Assembly (NCBI GenBank): GCA_034423015.1
Contig: DAOUJG010000045.1
Location: forward strand, 62,001-126,000
DNA: 64,000 bases
DNA from: JAGWBJ01 sp034423015
GTDB taxonomy: Bacteria > Chloroflexota > Dehalococcoidia > Lucifugimonadales > JAGWBF01
Direction of reading: 5' to 3'
A model generated the notes under the pieces. It did not search any database. It was not told the origin of the DNA and was given only the letters and a program-made list of their open reading frames with translations. Position 1 is the first letter of the stretch. Each line of letters opens with the position of its first letter. Of the stretch, positions 23,523 through 31,925 are shown in pieces. The position numbers were made by a program, and so were the translations under genes.

Positions 23523-24670
23523 ACGAACATGGGCATGACCACGTGGACGTATTTGTCCGAGTCCGTTGGCTTGAAGACGCCGGGGCTCGAAGGAGAGCTG
23601 GTCTCCAGCGCCACCTCCGGCAGATTCATGACCTGGAGGACGTCCAGCAGGTACTTGCTGTTGAAGGCGATCTTGGACTCGCCCCCCTCCACCAGCGTGT
23701 CCACCTCGTCCTGGTTGTCGCCCATCTCCTCTGCCCGGGCGGATATGACCACTTTTCCCGGCCGCCCCGCACCGTCCTCACCGGACCCCTCTTCCGCCCC
23801 CGGCACCACCTGAAGACGGACGATGCCGCTGCCGTCCCGGGCGAAGATGGAGGCGCTCCTGGCGGCCCTGAGCAGCCCCTGCAGGCCGAACACCGTCCGC
23901 GTCTGGTAGCTCTGGGGTATAAGCTGAGAGTAGTTTGGGAACGTCCCCTGTATAAGCTGGGACACCACCTCCACGTCGGTCAGCCGGAAGAGTACCTGGC
24001 CCTTGGCCTGGGTTACCGTCATCTCGACGGGGTCCTCCTGGTCGCCTAGGAACCTGTTCAGCTCGTTGAAGGTCCTGGCGGGCACGATGGTGCTCACCGG
24101 CTCGCCCACGGGCTCCAGAAGCTCTCCCCGGTGCACCGCCAGCCGGAACCCGTCGGCCGCGGCCATGGTGAACTGGCTCTCCTCCATCTCCAGCTTCACG
24201 CCGGTGAGGACGGGCCGCGACTCCTCGGTGGCCGCGGCAAACACCACCTGGTTGATGGCCGTCCTGAGGGCCTGGGCTTCCACCCTAGCTACCAGGCCCT
24301 CGTCCACCGTGGGTATGGGCGGGAACTCGTCTGCGTCGACGCCGTTGACCCGGGCGTCGGAGCGAGCGCACGCCAGGCTGAGGGTGGCCTGGCCCGGCTC
24401 CATGGATACATCGATCCGCTCTGCGGGCAGGGAGCCCACGAACTCGCTCAGGAGCCTGGCGGGGACCGTGACGCTGCCCTCTTCCTCGACCATGGCCCCG
24501 ACCCACGTCGTGATGGCCAGCTCCAGGTTGGTGGCGGACAGCTTCAGCATCGAGCGGTCGGTCGCCAGGAGAACGTTCTGGGTGATAGGCAGAGTGGTGC
24601 GCGTGGGGACGGCCCGCCCCACCACGGCCAGCCCCTTGCTCAGGTTCTCCTGTAGGCACGACAGTCTCAT
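23513..24670 (-). CDS. dnaN: DNA polymerase III beta subunit (sliding clamp)
   Basis: A 385-residue beta clamp of normal length with three clamp domains. The N-terminus MRLSCLQENLSKGLAVVGRAV and the C-terminal MPMFVQW (equivalent to the terminal MPMR region) are diagnostic, with LPITQNVLL and NGVDADEFPPIP between. It forms the ring that tethers replicative polymerase. It contains an unusually Gly/Glu-rich insert (EEGSGEDGAGRPGK) in domain 3. It is not next to dnaA, gyrB or recF, which is atypical, and no DnaA-box cluster is seen around it. Confidence 0.95.
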   Translation of the reverse strand: MRLSCLQENLSKGLAVVGRAVPTRTTLPITQNVLLATDRSMLKLSATNLELAITTWVGAMVEEEGSVTVPARLLSEFVGSLPAERIDVSMEPGQATLSLACARSDARVNGVDADEFPPIPTVDEGLVARVEAQALRTAINQVVFAAATEESRPVLTGVKLEMEESQFTMAAADGFRLAVHRGELLEPVGEPVSTIVPARTFNELNRFLGDQEDPVEMTVTQAKGQVLFRLTDVEVVSQLIQGTFPNYSQLIPQSYQTRTVFGLQGLLRAARSASIFARDGSGIVRLQVVPGAEEGSGEDGAGRPGKVVISARAEEMGDNQDEVDTLVEGGESKIAFNSKYLLDVLQVMNLPEVALETSSPSSPGVFKPTDSDKYVHVVMPMFVQW

Positions 24671-24698
24671 TTCCCGCTCCCCTCTGTAGGTGTGCTGT

Positions 24699-24728
24699 AG
24701 TATAGATGCATCCCTCGATTATCGTCAA
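24699..24728 (-). promoter_or_regulatory. Predicted dnaN promoter
   Basis: Minus-strand TTGACG (24728-24723), 18 bases, TATACT (24704-24699): five of six consensus bases in each hexamer. The start of transcription would be about 20 bases before the dnaN ATG, giving a short leader. This supports dnaN being expressed as its own unit. Confidence 0.6.
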
Positions 24729-24886
24729 CGGGGCCCTGGGATGCCCAGGGAGGCCCGGAGCGGCCGTCGGGGGCCTTCACGGCGGGCCTCCACAAAAAAG
24801 TCGGTGGCCCCGCCAAGGAGGCCACCGTACCATCCCGAAATCGCATCGTCACGGTCGGGAGACCCTGACGACTGGTCCCGTATCTG

Positions 24887-25111
24887 TCAGCTCGCGCGCT
24901 TCACTTCCAGGGTCTCCCCCGGCGCCAGCGCCACCCGGCGGACGTTGATCCCCAGCTTCAGCAGCCAGTAACCCAGCGTGGCCTTGCTAACCCCCAAGTC
25001 CTGCGCTGTAAGCGATAGTCCCTTCTCATTGACCATCTCCGGCAGCAGCCTCTCCAACGGCCTCGAATAGGTCTCCTCCACCCTGAGCATCAACTTGGTC
25101 TTCCTGGCCAT
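24887..25111 (-). CDS. Small helix-turn-helix protein
   Basis: A 74-residue protein. The segment LSLTAQDLGVSKATLGYWLLKLGI looks like a helix-turn-helix in which LTAQDLGVSKATL is the helix-turn-recognition helix unit. A preceding basic segment (MARKTKLMLRVEETY) may contact DNA. GAGGAGGCGCAA precedes the ATG. It has a strong own promoter with an A/T-rich upstream element, so it is likely expressed well. The target is unknown. Similar small proteins occur as phage or lineage-specific regulators. Confidence 0.72.
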   Translation of the reverse strand: MARKTKLMLRVEETYSRPLERLLPEMVNEKGLSLTAQDLGVSKATLGYWLLKLGINVRRVALAPGETLEVKRAS

Positions 25112-25150
25112 TTGCGCCTCCTCTAGGTAGCGGATTGGACTTCAAGAGGC

Positions 25151-25180
25151 ATGGTAACATAGGGCCTGAACGTTTGTCAA
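25151..25180 (-). promoter_or_regulatory. Promoter of the small HTH gene with AT-rich upstream element
   Basis: Minus-strand consensus TTGACA (25180-25175), 18 bases, then TACCAT (25156-25151). Directly upstream (25181-25200) lies the most A/T-rich stretch of the neighbourhood, including AAGTTTAAGAAGTT, which looks like an UP element and is partly palindromic, so could also be an operator. Confidence 0.6.
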
Positions 25181-25236
25181 TAACTTCTTAAACTTTTCTC
25201 AAACCGGATTAGAACAGGGTACCGCGGGCCTCGGTA

Positions 25237-25725
25237 CTAGCCTGCCGCAGCCACTCCAAGGGCCGTCAGCCCCGTCACCACGGCCCCCGCGATCACCGCC
25301 CCGAGGGCTATGGGCGGAAGGGCCTTGGCGAAGGGTATCTCCAGCGCCCAGGCGGCCAGGCAGCCCGTCCATACCCCGGTCAACGGCAGCGGTATGGCAA
25401 CGAGTCCCACCAGGACCACGGCCCCGTGCCTGTGATACCGCTCCATGTTGCGCCGCCTGAGCTGGTCGCTGCGCCACAGCAGCAGACGGCCGATGGGGTT
25501 GGGCACGGCGGTAACCAGCCTCCCCAAAACGGGCAACGCCGTCAGCCAGAAGAGCGCCGGTACCAGGTTCCCCGCCACGGCCACCGGCAGCACGCCGTAC
25601 CAGGGCAGGTCGTACCCCTTGTGCCCCACGAAGGGCAGGTCGTAGCTCTCCATTCCCAGGGGAATGGCGCATCGCAGCTCGCATACCGGGGCCATGCTCC
25701 ACAGAAAAGTAAAAATGTACTCCAT
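25237..25725 (-). CDS. Small multi-drug export family membrane protein
   Basis: A 162-residue integral membrane protein resembling the Sm_multidrug_ex family (PF06695). The N-terminal PVCELRCAIPLGM matches the family PxxELRxxIP signature, and VAIPLPLTGVWTGCLAAW matches the second, PLPxTGxWTG, signature. Four to five hydrophobic segments are present, with a basic cytoplasmic loop (RSDQLRRRNMERYHRHG). The family name is historical and the transport activity is poorly defined. It is divergent from the AIR-synthase-like gene. Confidence 0.88.
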   Translation of the reverse strand: MEYIFTFLWSMAPVCELRCAIPLGMESYDLPFVGHKGYDLPWYGVLPVAVAGNLVPALFWLTALPVLGRLVTAVPNPIGRLLLWRSDQLRRRNMERYHRHGAVVLVGLVAIPLPLTGVWTGCLAAWALEIPFAKALPPIALGAVIAGAVVTGLTALGVAAAG

Positions 25726-25950
25726 ACCTTATGTCTATCGGCCCGGCCATGAAAAAGACCACCAAGTAATATACTCCGCGGGCCCGCTCCACGCAACGCA
25801 TGGTTGTCAGGTGGACACGGGTCCGCACATCGTGTAATCTCGCCGTGGGCTTTCAGCCCGCCAGCGGCAGCCGGTGTCTTATCCCTTCGAGTCCAAGATG
25901 CAGACCACCAAGACGTTGTACGTCACTTCAGGAGAAGCACAGCGCACGCC

Positions 25951-26979
25951 ATGAAGCAGGGCAAATTCCCACCGGAGCTGCTCGGCCGGCTATTGGCCGC
26001 CGTCCCATCCACGGACGACCGGGTGCTGCTGGGACCGGGCATTGGGGAGGACGCCGCCCTCATCGACATGGGGGATCGAATACTGGTCGCCAAGTCCGAC
26101 CCCATAACCTTCGCCTCCGACCTCATCGGCTGGTACGCGGTCCACGTCAACGCCAACGACGTGGCCTGCTCCGGGGCCAAGCCCCGGTGGTTCCTGGCCA
26201 CCCTCCTGGCTCCCCAGGGCTTCGAAGAAGCCCACGCCGAGGCCGTTTTCGGCCAGCTACTGGAGGCTTGCCAGGCCCTGGGGATCACTCTCGTGGGGGG
26301 CCACAGCGAGGTGACCGCCACCGTGGAGCGGCCCGTCGTCGCCGGCTTCATGCTCGGGGAGGTGGAAAAGGGCAAGCAGATAACGACCGGCGGGGCAAGG
26401 GAGGGCGACAGCATCGTGGTCACCAAGGGCATCGCCATAGAGGGGACCGCCCTCCTGGCCAGGGATGCGCCGGATGACCTGGCCCGGGCCGGGATCCCCG
26501 GGGAGACCGTCGCCAAGGCCCGGGACCTGCTGTTCTCCCCAGGCATAAGCGTAGTACGGGACGCGCTGATGGCCTGCGCCGCGGTGGAGGTCCACTCCCT
26601 CCACGACCCCACCGAGGGAGGGCTGGCCACGGGGTTGGCGGAGGTGGCGCGGGCCGCCGGGGTGGGGTTGGCGGTGGAGGAGGGCAGCGTCCCGGTCCTC
26701 CCCGAGTCCTTGGATATCTGCGAGGCCCTGGGCCTGGACCCCCTGGGCCTGCTGTCCTCCGGGGCGCTGCTGATTACCCTGGCCCCCGAGAACGTCCCGG
26801 CCCTGGTCACCGCCCTGGAGCGGGAGGGCATCGACGCCTACGAGATCGGCCACGTCACCGGCCCCGAAGAGGGCGTCAGCATGATAAGCACCACCGCCCA
26901 CGAGCTGGTCCCCCTGCCGTCCTTCGAGCGTGACGAGCTGGCCAGGTGGTTCGACAGCCGCGGTCAGAGCGCCGGTTAG
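25951..26979 (+). CDS. AIR synthase-like (PurM/HypE fold) protein
   Basis: A 342-residue protein with PurM-type N- and C-terminal domains. GIGEDAALIDMGDRILVAKSDP is the N-terminal nucleotide-binding strand, NVNANDVACSG-like VNANDVACSGAKPRWF the dimer interface, and GGHSEVTATV and HDPTEGGLATGLAEVARAAGVG the ATP-site motifs. It is closest to HypE in pattern but ends without the PRIC-type cysteine tail, so hydrogenase maturation is unlikely. The start is uncertain: ATG 25951 fits the family, with AGGAGA rather far (16 bases) upstream. Its stop overlaps the convergent dehydratase stop. Confidence 0.82.
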   Translation: MKQGKFPPELLGRLLAAVPSTDDRVLLGPGIGEDAALIDMGDRILVAKSDPITFASDLIGWYAVHVNANDVACSGAKPRWFLATLLAPQGFEEAHAEAVFGQLLEACQALGITLVGGHSEVTATVERPVVAGFMLGEVEKGKQITTGGAREGDSIVVTKGIAIEGTALLARDAPDDLARAGIPGETVAKARDLLFSPGISVVRDALMACAAVEVHSLHDPTEGGLATGLAEVARAAGVGLAVEEGSVPVLPESLDICEALGLDPLGLLSSGALLITLAPENVPALVTALEREGIDAYEIGHVTGPEEGVSMISTTAHELVPLPSFERDELARWFDSRGQSAG

Positions 26980-27947
26980 GCCATCCCCCGGTACCCCTCC
27001 AACGCCTCCCGTAGCTGCTCCACCGTGATGTTCCCGCCGGTGACGAGGGCCGCCACCTTCTTGCCCTGGAGGTGCTCCTTGTGCTTGATGACCCCGGCCA
27101 CGGAGGCGGCTCCGGCAGCCTCGGCCAGGGTGTGCGCCTTCTCCACCAGGACAGCGATGGCCCGGCGGATCTCCTCGTCATCCACCAGCAGGAAGTCGTC
27201 CAGCAGGTCCCAGAGGATCCCCTGGGTCAGCTCGTAGGCGTTAGCCGTGGCCAGCCCCTCGGCGATGCTCTTCATCGGCGCCTCGGTGATGCGCCGCTCC
27301 TTCCACGACAGGTACCCCGCCGGGGCCTGGGCCGACTGCACGGCGATCACCTTGATGTCCGGGTTGACGGCCTTGGCGACGATGCACGCCCCGCCGGCCC
27401 CGCTGCCGCCGCCCAGGGGCACGAAGATGTACTCCACGTCGGGGAACTCCTCGATGATCTCTAGCGTCTCCGTGGCGACCCCGGCCACCAACAGAGGCTC
27501 GTTCACGGGGTGGACGTACCGATACCCTTCCTCCTTGGCCAGCCGCTCGCAGTGCTCCCGGGCCTCATCGAAGTGGGCTCCGTGGAAGACTACTTCGGCG
27601 CCCAGGTTCTTCATGGACCGGACCTTCAGGGGGTTGGCGTTCTCGGGCAGGCCGATGATGGCCCTGGCGCCGAAGACTTGGCAGGCGTAGGCGATGGACT
27701 GGCCGTGGTTGCCCGACGATGCGGTTATCAGGCCCCGGTCCCGCTCCTCCTGGCTCATGTGCGCCAGGAGGTTTATCCCGCCGCGCGCCTTGAACGATCC
27801 CAGCGGGTGGTGGTTCTCGTGCTTCAGCCGGACCTCCGCGCCAACGCTCTCGCTCAGCGCGGCGTAGTGGTGCAGCGGCGTGCGCGCCACGTACGGCGCG
27901 ATGGTGTGCCGGGCTTCCAGTACGTCCCGAAAAGTAGGCCTTTCCAT
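26976..27947 (-). CDS. Threonine/serine dehydratase-like PLP enzyme
   Basis: A 323-residue fold-type II PLP enzyme. LGSFKARGG holds the Schiff-base Lys, SSGNHGQ binds the carboxylate and GGGSGAGG the phosphate. It lacks the C-terminal ACT regulatory domain of biosynthetic IlvA, so resembles catabolic threonine dehydratase, serine racemase or hydroxyectoine-type lyases. The product would be a 2-oxoacid such as 2-oxobutyrate or pyruvate, or a hydroxy-amino-acid product. It starts 10 bases after the monooxygenase stop and probably shares its transcript. Confidence 0.9.
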   Translation of the reverse strand: MERPTFRDVLEARHTIAPYVARTPLHHYAALSESVGAEVRLKHENHHPLGSFKARGGINLLAHMSQEERDRGLITASSGNHGQSIAYACQVFGARAIIGLPENANPLKVRSMKNLGAEVVFHGAHFDEAREHCERLAKEEGYRYVHPVNEPLLVAGVATETLEIIEEFPDVEYIFVPLGGGSGAGGACIVAKAVNPDIKVIAVQSAQAPAGYLSWKERRITEAPMKSIAEGLATANAYELTQGILWDLLDDFLLVDDEEIRRAIAVLVEKAHTLAEAAGAASVAGVIKHKEHLQGKKVAALVTGGNITVEQLREALEGYRGMA

Positions 27948-27957
27948 CCTGTCCCCC

Positions 27958-29163
27958 TTACTCTTCGCCGAAGAACCGCCTTCGGACGGTCTCGTCCGCC
28001 GGGTGGTCCGGGCCGTTTATGAAGGTGTCCGGGCGTCGGGTGCGGTCCTCCCTCCAGAGGGGCAGGGCCTTGGCCCTCAGCGCGTCCGCCTCGGGCCCCG
28101 TTCCCAGCAATATCCTGCTGTTCCAGTCCTCCATCTTGTGGAGCACTTCATAGTAGGCGTCGTGGTCCGATGCGTAGGCGTGCCCGGCCGCGTCCCAGTC
28201 GTCCTCCGCCAGCAGCCTGTCCCGCAGCAGCCGGGCGTCTCGCAGGGCCATGGAGAGGCCCTGGCCCCACGTCGGGTCGCTGGCGGCGGCGGCGTCCCCT
28301 ACCAGGGCCACGCCATCGTCGAAGGGGTGCTTCACCCAGGTCGGGGCGCCGTCGAAGGTCGCCAGGGGCCCCGCAGCCCGTGCTTGCGCGTACCGCTCCG
28401 CGGGCGCTCCGGTGTCCACCGAGTCCCTTACGAACCGCTCCAGGTCCCCGTCTCCGCTCAGCCGGTATGCCGACGCGCTGGGGTAGCAGACGTACGCCCG
28501 TACCCGTCCGCCTCCCTGGGGAAACAGCAGGACGCTACGGCCAATTCTGGAGTTCAGGAAGAAGTGGGCCGCCCCGTCGTCCACGGGCATCTCTTCGTAC
28601 AGCAGCCCGGCGATCAGGTTGTGGTCCGGGTCCCGTCGGGCCCGAAAACCGCCCCATGTCCTGACCCTGGAGGCCCGCCCGTCGGCGCCGATTACCAGCC
28701 GGGCGCGGACCTCGGTCCTGCGGCCGTCGGCGTCGACGACCACCGAGGGCCTCGCTCCCGGTTTCACCTCGACCACCCTGGCCCCGCGGCTCACCCTTGC
28801 CCCGGCCAGCGCCGCCCAGGCCACCATCGCCTCCTGCATCCGGGGGTGGTGGAAGGTGACCACGGGGGCCCGTTGGGGAGTGACGGTGGGCAGGTCCACG
28901 TGGGAGGTCCGCTTCTGCCCGTGGTAGTTGTCCCACCAGGGGAGGCGATGGCCGGCGGACTCCATGATGGCGTCGTAGATGCCCAGCCGTCGGGCCTCCA
29001 CGACCCCCCAGGGCATCAGCGCCTCGCCCCTCACACGGTCCCGGAAGGCCGTCTCGGCCTCCAGCACCAGCACCCGGGCGCCCTTGCGGGCCATCGCACC
29101 GGCGACGGCGCAGCCGGCCAACCCACCTCCAACGGTGATGATGTCATAGCTCTTGGAAGTCAC
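27958..29163 (-). CDS. FAD-dependent monooxygenase (group A type)
   Basis: A 401-residue flavoprotein. VGGGLAGCAVAGAMA binds the ADP part of FAD, GADGRASRVR is the DG motif, and ALVGDAAAASDPTWGQGLSMALRDA is the GD motif with the isoalloxazine-contacting region. This combination marks class A monooxygenases (PHBH/geranylgeranyl reductase superfamily) using NAD(P)H and O2 to hydroxylate or epoxidise. The WGQG replaces the frequent P-x-x-G-x-G. The substrate is unknown. It is followed by the PLP dehydratase in the same direction. Confidence 0.9.
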   Translation of the reverse strand: MTSKSYDIITVGGGLAGCAVAGAMARKGARVLVLEAETAFRDRVRGEALMPWGVVEARRLGIYDAIMESAGHRLPWWDNYHGQKRTSHVDLPTVTPQRAPVVTFHHPRMQEAMVAWAALAGARVSRGARVVEVKPGARPSVVVDADGRRTEVRARLVIGADGRASRVRTWGGFRARRDPDHNLIAGLLYEEMPVDDGAAHFFLNSRIGRSVLLFPQGGGRVRAYVCYPSASAYRLSGDGDLERFVRDSVDTGAPAERYAQARAAGPLATFDGAPTWVKHPFDDGVALVGDAAAASDPTWGQGLSMALRDARLLRDRLLAEDDWDAAGHAYASDHDAYYEVLHKMEDWNSRILLGTGPEADALRAKALPLWREDRTRRPDTFINGPDHPADETVRRRFFGEE

Positions 29164-29303
29164 CCGTCGTCTCGTGTGGAGCCTGGACTAGGGCCTCCAC
29201 AGGCCCACCACTGCCTGCCTCTCCGTGGGGATGTATTTCCGTTCGGAACCACTATGGTCCTTGCGAAGGCCACGTATGGGGACGAAAATGTCGGCCCCCT
29301 CAA

Positions 29304-29375
29304 CCCGTCGTTCCGGCGCAGGCCGGAACCCAGGGGTGGGGTGTCCTGGACTCCCGCTTTCGTGGCAATGACGGG
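29304..29375. repeat. Short interspersed inverted-repeat element
   Basis: It starts CCCGTCGTTCC and ends GGCAATGACGGG, inverted copies matching at 10 of 12 positions, with an internal GGCGCAGGCCGGAACCCAG and a CTGGACTCCCGCTTTCG segment. The same sequence style is a widespread non-coding interspersed repeat in diverse bacteria. It sits in the 310-base gap between the aminotransferase stop and the monooxygenase start; nothing else was recognised in that gap. Confidence 0.65.
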
Positions 29376-29473
29376 GAGTGCTATGCGCCTGTCTTCATAC
29401 CGACGCTTTATGTCAACCCGCCGGCGATACGTGGCCCTGGCAGCGCCCGCCCGGGGGGAGCCGTCCTCCGCCG

Positions 29474-30850
29474 CTACATCGTGCTCTGCAGCTCCGCTAT
29501 GGAGTCCCCTATGGCCTTGACCAGGAAGTCGATCTCGTCCTTGGTCACGCACAGGGGAGGTGAAATGGGAACGATGTCGCCGAACCGGCCCAGTAGCCCG
29601 CGCCTCGCCACTATGGGAGTCAGCTTCTCGGCCAGCTTGTCCTCCGGGGCGAACTTCTCCCTGGTGTCCCGGTTCTTGACCAGCTCCACGCCGCAGATCA
29701 GGCCCTTGCCCCCGCGCACGTCCCCCACGATGGGGTACTCGTACAGGGTCTGGAGGCTCTCGAACAGGTAGTCCCCCATCCGGGCCGAGTTCTCCACCAT
29801 CCCCTCGTTCTCCATGATCTCCAGGTTGGCCAGGCCCGCAGCGCAGCAGGCCGGGTTCCCTCCGAAGGTGATGAGATGCCTGAAGGTGCTGTCGGCGTCG
29901 CCGGCGAAGGCGTCGGCCACCTTCTTGGTCGCGATGGTCCCGCCGATGGGCAGGTACCCGCTGGTCATCGCCTTGGCCACGGTGAATATGTCGGGGGTCA
30001 CGTCCCAGTGCTCGGTGGCGAACATCTTCCCGGTGCGCCCGAACCCGGTGATCACCTCGTCGCATATCATCAGCACGCCGTGCTTGTCGCATATCTCCCG
30101 GATGGTCGGCCAGTACTCGGGATGGGGAACGTGAATGCCCGCCGCAGCCGAGATGGGCTCCCCGATGAAGGCCGCCACGGAAGCCGGGCCCTCGTGCTCT
30201 ATGGCGCGGCCCACGTCCTGGGCGCACTCCAGGTTGCAGCCGCCCCTGTCGCGACAGAAGGTGCAACGGTACTCGTTGGGCTGGGCCACGTGGATGTTCC
30301 CAGGCACCAGGGGTCCGAAGGCGTTCCCCGGCGGGGGAGCGCCGCCCCCTCCAAGGCTGATGCAGCCGTGGGTCGCCCCGTGATAGGAGCCCCTCCTGCT
30401 GATCACCTTCCAGCGCCCCGGCTCCCCCCGGTTGCTATGGTACTGCTTGGCCATCTTCAACGCGGTCTCCACCGCCTCGGAGCCCCCGCTCACGAAGAAG
30501 ACCCGGGACTCCTTGTCCGGGGCCAGGCTGGCCACCTTGGCCGCCAGGTTCACGGTGGCGGGGCTGACGGTGCCCCCGGGGGTATAGCTGACGTCCAGCA
30601 TCTGCCGGTAGACGGCGTCGGCGATCTCCCGGCGTCCGTGGCCGATGTTCTTCAGCCACATGCCGGCCAGGGTGTCGAACCAGCGCTCCCCCTCCGCGTC
30701 CACTATCCACGAGCCCTCGGCGCTGGCGACCAGCCTGATGCCCATATCCCCGAACATGTCGCCGACCTGCCGGGCGTGGGGCCAGAAATGGGCCGACGCC
30801 AGGTCCTGAAGCTCCTCGATCTCGTCGCCCCGTAGCTTGCTCTCTACCAT
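29474..30850 (-). CDS. Class III PLP aminotransferase
   Basis: A 458-residue fold-type I omega-aminotransferase. FFVSGGSEAVETALKMAKQ binds PLP phosphate, ICDEVITGFGRTGKMF holds the PLP Asp, and FTVAKAMTSGYLPIGG the Schiff-base Lys. A Cys-rich segment (CTFCRDRGGCNLEC) sits mid-protein, as in several omega-aminotransferases that carry a C-x2-C plus C-x3-C insert. Likely donors are beta-alanine, GABA, taurine or alanine with glyoxylate/pyruvate as acceptor. It is 83 bases downstream of the 2-oxoacid oxidoreductase operon and could be transcribed with it. Confidence 0.92.
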   Translation of the reverse strand: MVESKLRGDEIEELQDLASAHFWPHARQVGDMFGDMGIRLVASAEGSWIVDAEGERWFDTLAGMWLKNIGHGRREIADAVYRQMLDVSYTPGGTVSPATVNLAAKVASLAPDKESRVFFVSGGSEAVETALKMAKQYHSNRGEPGRWKVISRRGSYHGATHGCISLGGGGAPPPGNAFGPLVPGNIHVAQPNEYRCTFCRDRGGCNLECAQDVGRAIEHEGPASVAAFIGEPISAAAGIHVPHPEYWPTIREICDKHGVLMICDEVITGFGRTGKMFATEHWDVTPDIFTVAKAMTSGYLPIGGTIATKKVADAFAGDADSTFRHLITFGGNPACCAAGLANLEIMENEGMVENSARMGDYLFESLQTLYEYPIVGDVRGGKGLICGVELVKNRDTREKFAPEDKLAEKLTPIVARRGLLGRFGDIVPISPPLCVTKDEIDFLVKAIGDSIAELQSTM

Positions 30851-30933
30851 CGTCCGCCTCCCTGCCGAATATGAACCCGACCTTCCCCCGGTAGAGAGGA
30901 AGGCCGGTGAGCTTCTGTCCTATGGAGTGGGTG

Positions 30934-31923
30934 TCACTCCTCCTTGATGTTGATGGGAATGATCCCGGGGCCCCACCACCGCTCCCACATCTCGTCCACC
31001 TTGTCCTGGACGTACTTGGTGTCCTCGGGGGTGAAGTGGGCGAACCGGCCCTGGCGTACCAGGTACTCCTCCACCGGCTTGCGCCGCCTCATGCCCTTGG
31101 CGATGGCCTTGGAGGGACCGTTGAGGATCAGCTCCCCGTCGATGATCTCGTACAGCACCCACAGGCCCGTCTCGACGGACAGCATCCCCAGCTCGTGGGA
31201 GAACTTGGGGTCGTAGTCCCAGCCCTTGGGACACGGGTCGATGCTGTGGATGAAGGTGGGGCCGCCGATGGTCAGCGACCGCCGCACCTTGTTGGTCATG
31301 TCCAGGCCGTAGGAGCCGCAGGCCGTCGCCAGGTAGCGGCACTCGGGGTGCCCCGCCGCCAGCATGGGCACCATGTTCTTCTTCCACCTAGTGTTCATGA
31401 TGCGCTTCACCTTGCCCGGAGGGCTGAAGGTGGAGTTCGCCCCCCACGGGGAGCCGCCCGACACCTGGATGTCCGTGTTGGCATACGACTCGTTGTCGTA
31501 CAGGAGCACCAGGTGGTTGTACTCCGGGTGGGTCAGGGAGGCGGAGATGGCCGACAGACCCATGTCCATGCCGCCGCCGTCGCCGCAGAAGGCGATGACG
31601 TTGATAGGCTCGTCCTTCATCTTGCCCTTGCGCATCAGCGCCTTCAGTCCGGCGGCGGTTCCCGTAGCCGCCGAGCCCGAGGAGCCGAGCTGGGTGTGCA
31701 TCCACGGCACGACCCACGGCGTCGTGTAGTACGTGGTGTTGGCCACGTACATGCAGCCGGTGCTGCCCACCACGATGGTCCTGTCTCCCGAGGCTTTGAC
31801 CATGAGCCGCATCACCAGCGCCGACTCGCACCCCTGGCACGTCCGGTGGCCGGACGTGAACATCTCCTCGATGGGTATGTTCTTGACTCCCTTTACCAGT
31901 GGCAGGTCCACCATCTGAGTCAT
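30934..31923 (-). CDS. 2-oxoacid:ferredoxin oxidoreductase beta subunit (OOR/POR type)
   Basis: A 329-residue thiamine-pyrophosphate subunit. CGDGG at residues 113-117 and NESYANT starting at 144 form the TPP/Mg motif. Cys29, Cys32, Cys57 and Cys231 correspond to the ligands of the proximal 4Fe-4S cluster. It catalyses oxidative decarboxylation of a 2-oxoacid, passing electrons to ferredoxin. ATG 31923 has AAGGAGG at 5 bases; a longer in-frame extension overlaps the alpha gene and is rejected. It is the last gene of a gntR-gamma/delta-alpha-beta operon, two bases after alpha. Substrate is discussed under the alpha subunit. Confidence 0.93.
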   Translation of the reverse strand: MTQMVDLPLVKGVKNIPIEEMFTSGHRTCQGCESALVMRLMVKASGDRTIVVGSTGCMYVANTTYYTTPWVVPWMHTQLGSSGSAATGTAAGLKALMRKGKMKDEPINVIAFCGDGGGMDMGLSAISASLTHPEYNHLVLLYDNESYANTDIQVSGGSPWGANSTFSPPGKVKRIMNTRWKKNMVPMLAAGHPECRYLATACGSYGLDMTNKVRRSLTIGGPTFIHSIDPCPKGWDYDPKFSHELGMLSVETGLWVLYEIIDGELILNGPSKAIAKGMRRRKPVEEYLVRQGRFAHFTPEDTKYVQDKVDEMWERWWGPGIIPINIKEE

Positions 31924-31925
31924 CG

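Noticed and set aside
24671..24886. Replication origin next to dnaN
   Set aside because: No DnaA-box cluster, no dnaA, and no AT-rich unwinding region in the gap.
25951..26979. Identification as hydrogenase maturation protein HypE
   Set aside because: The PRIC-type cysteine tail is missing and no hyp or hydrogenase genes are nearby.
29474..30850. Cys-rich segment of the class III aminotransferase as a novel metal site
   Set aside because: Similar C-x2-C plus C-x3-C inserts occur in known omega-aminotransferases, so it is not specific to this gene.
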